DNA from: Clostridium sp.
GTDB lineage: Bacteria; Bacillota; Clostridia; Lachnospirales; Lachnospiraceae
Direction: 5' to 3'
DNA: 6,557 nt
Assembly (NCBI GenBank): GCA_016302185.1
Contig: JAEDOC010000116.1
Coordinates: 1-6,557 of the forward strand
This document shows, one piece after another, positions 5,262 to 6,557 of the stretch. The translations under genes and the position numbers were made by a program. Each line of letters begins with the position of its first letter. Positions within the stretch are counted from its first letter, which is position 1. The notes under the pieces are model-generated. The model had not been told where the DNA came from. It saw only the letters and a list, made by a program, of their open reading frames with translations, and ran no database searches.

Positions 5262-5723
5262 TTACTGCTCCTTCGCTTCGCTTTCTTCTTCGGCGAAGAT
5301 CAATTCCTCAGCCACAGGAGCTGCCGCCGCAGCCTCCTCCGCTGTCTCCTCCGCCGGATTGGCCGAAGGCTCTGCCATAGAAGCACCGCACTTGCTGCAG
5401 AAGGCTGCATCCCGCTCCACCTTCGCGCCGCACTCCGCACAGACTCTGGTTCCTTCCAGCTCGGCAATCTCATCCTCCAGCTCCGCCATCTTAATCAGGC
5501 CGGTTCGAATGATTTCAAACTCCGCGGAAAGCTCTTTCTCCGCAGACGCCTCATGCTTATCATAGTATGCCTTGCCTAATGCAATGTATGCCTTATTTAC
5601 CTTTTCTTTTTCCGATGAAAGTCTGGTTTTCAGCTGGATTACACCGGTAATATCCTTCACCTTGCCGGCAGCTTCCTTACTCTTATCACTGATTACTTTT
5701 CCAAGCTCTTCAAAAAATGCCAT
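5262..5723 (-). CDS. Zinc-ribbon protein with N-terminal coiled-coil region
   Basis: This 153-residue soluble protein has three parts. Residues 1-90 are helical and charged, probably a coiled coil (K-x-x-L-S-S-E-K-E-K-V and M-A-E-L-E-D-E-I-A-E-L-E). Residues 95-112 form a four-cysteine zinc ribbon, C-A-E-C-G-A ... F-C-S-K-C-G-A (C95, C98, C109, C112). The tail (about 117-153) is disordered and very rich in Ala and Glu. Proteins of this shape are common in Clostridia and have no assigned function; the ribbon probably mediates protein contacts rather than catalysis. The ATG at 5723 has AGGAGG (5731-5736) 7 nt upstream and a strong promoter behind it. It is the first gene of a two-gene operon with the COG2426 membrane protein. 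Confidence 0.85.
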   Translation of the reverse strand: MAFFEELGKVISDKSKEAAGKVKDITGVIQLKTRLSSEKEKVNKAYIALGKAYYDKHEASAEKELSAEFEIIRTGLIKMAELEDEIAELEGTRVCAECGAKVERDAAFCSKCGASMAEPSANPAEETAEEAAAAAPVAEELIFAEEESEAKEQ

Positions 5724-5762
5724 CCTGATTCCTCCTTAAGCGCAGGCTGTTTTTCCATTCTT

Positions 5763-5791
5763 ATTTTATCCTGTACCGGGAAGAAAGTCAA
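5763..5791 (-). promoter_or_regulatory. Sigma-A promoter of the zinc-ribbon/COG2426 operon
   Basis: On the minus strand TTGACT (5791-5786) and TAAAAT (5768-5763) are separated by 17 nt, about 30-40 nt upstream of the ribosome binding site. The promoter starts only 5 nt after the stop codon of the preceding gene, so this operon appears to be transcribed on its own. No operator-like palindrome is seen. Confidence 0.8.
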
Positions 5792-5796
5792 TCCTA

Positions 5797-6557
5797 TTAC
5801 AGTCCGTCCCTGTCGTACCCGATCAATTCATCGGTCAGACCGAACTCCTCTTTCACAAAAGACGGAATCCTGTCAAAATCAAAGAACAGGGAATAGGTGC
5901 GGAAGCTGGACTGTGAACCGTCATCTGCATATTCCACAATCTCCGGGTTCTCTATGGCCATTTCTGTTTCCACCGGTTTTGCAGATTCTGTTTCCCCTGT
6001 TTCCGCATCCTCCGGGTAAGGAACAAATGCAATGATTTGAATTCCGTCATAATACTCATTTAATCGGTTGGTGCAGTTCAGCTCCTGTGAAACGGAAGAC
6101 TCCAGGATCTCCCGAATCTTCTCCTTGTCCGTGAGCATTAACGATGGTGTCTCCCGCGGCTCTTCACTCCAGAGAAGATCCGCCGCTTTCGTTTTGGAAT
6201 TCACCGGCCTGCCGACCGTAAACTCTTTTCCCTGCCGTTTCAGAGAAGCAGGATAACTTCCCATATACTCCAACGCGATTTTCTCCACGGTGGTTTCCGT
6301 CAGAAGAGAACCAACCTCCGTTCCGCATTCCTTTAGCAGGGCGATCGTCCCGGTAAAGGACGGGTAGACCGGAAAATACTGACAGGAATTAAACTGCGTA
6401 AAATCGCCCTTATCCCGGCGCATTTCATCAATCATCTGTTGCATCTGAACGGTTTTAAACTGAAGCGCTGCAACCGGACTCTCTTTTCTTCTGGTTTCTG
6501 CCGTCAGAGCCGATAATTCCTTCTGATACACCTCCAGAAGCTGTGCCTTCTGCTCCT
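5797..6557 (-). CDS. C-terminal part of an unrecognised protein (possibly DUF6449-type permease tail)
   Basis: The frame stays open to the right edge (residues EQKAQLLE precede the GTG at 6531), so the gene starts outside the window and that GTG is not the start. About 252 residues are visible. They begin with a charged, probably helical stretch (about 50 residues), then the block Y-F-P-V-Y-P-S-F-T-G-T-I-A-L-L-K-E, a segment L-T-D-K-E-K-I-R-E-I-L-E-S-S-V, and a strand I-Q-I-I-A-F-V. An acidic Pro/Glu-rich insert and a final F-F-D-F-D-R-I-P-S-F-V-K-E-E-F-G-L follow. No membrane span, signal peptide or catalytic motif is visible here. The 'pv-y-sF--TiallkE' and 'iPsFV' wording recalls the soluble C-terminal domain (DUF6449) of some Bacillota ABC-2 permeases, but I am not sure of this. 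The gene ends in TAA just before the next operon's promoter; no hairpin terminator is visible. Confidence 0.75.
   Translation of the reverse strand, partial: EQKAQLLEVYQKELSALTAETRRKESPVAALQFKTVQMQQMIDEMRRDKGDFTQFNSCQYFPVYPSFTGTIALLKECGTEVGSLLTETTVEKIALEYMGSYPASLKRQGKEFTVGRPVNSKTKAADLLWSEEPRETPSLMLTDKEKIREILESSVSQELNCTNRLNEYYDGIQIIAFVPYPEDAETGETESAKPVETEMAIENPEIVEYADDGSQSSFRTYSLFFDFDRIPSFVKEEFGLTDELIGYDRDGL

Overview
The window looks like chromosomal DNA from a Gram-positive anaerobe of the Bacillota, most likely a Lachnospiraceae/Clostridia-type organism. The inference rests on strong AGGAGG-type ribosome binding sites, sigma-A-like TTGACA/TATAAT promoters, A+T-rich intergenic DNA around moderately G+C coding DNA, tRNA genes without encoded CCA, a Lachnospiraceae-style Cu(I) ATPase, and a small zinc-ribbon/coiled-coil protein. 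No mobile-element gene, CRISPR array or phage gene is visible. Except for the first gene, everything is on the minus strand.

Layout, left to right. (a) 1-701 (+): the C-terminal part of a COG2159-type metal-dependent amidohydrolase that began before the window. (b) 778-1092 (-): the N-terminal half of a chloramphenicol-acetyltransferase-like gene, truncated before its catalytic histidine. (c) 1191-1544 (-): a tRNA operon transcribed Pro(CGG)-Glu(CTC)-Thr(CGT). It has a strong TTGACT-17-TATACT promoter, a terminator-like hairpin between Glu and Thr, and a terminator at the end. All three anticodons begin with C, so all read codons ending in G. (d) 1616-1680: a perfect 24-bp inverted repeat with a 17-nt loop, between csoR and the tRNA promoter. 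(e) 1689-4674 (-): a copper-response operon, copA then csoR, under a consensus promoter (TTGACA-17-TATAAT) whose spacer is a near-perfect CsoR-type palindrome. (f) 4707-5791 (-): a two-gene operon with its own promoter and terminator, encoding a zinc-ribbon protein and a COG2426 'small multidrug export' membrane protein. (g) 5797-6557 (-): the C-terminal part of an unrecognised protein running off the right edge.

The copper module appears self-contained. Cu(I) binding to CsoR (C54, H79, C83) should release it from the palindrome, and CopA then exports Cu(I). CopA carries a heavy-metal-associated (HMA) domain at each end. The C-terminal HMA domain has its own GGAGG plus ATG, which would give a 69-residue stand-alone CopZ-like chaperone. 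A 7-A run at the same spot also forms an A AAA AAC heptamer in the -1-slippery phase. One gene may therefore encode both pump and chaperone. This and the unexplained perfect hairpin downstream of csoR are the two points most worth following up.
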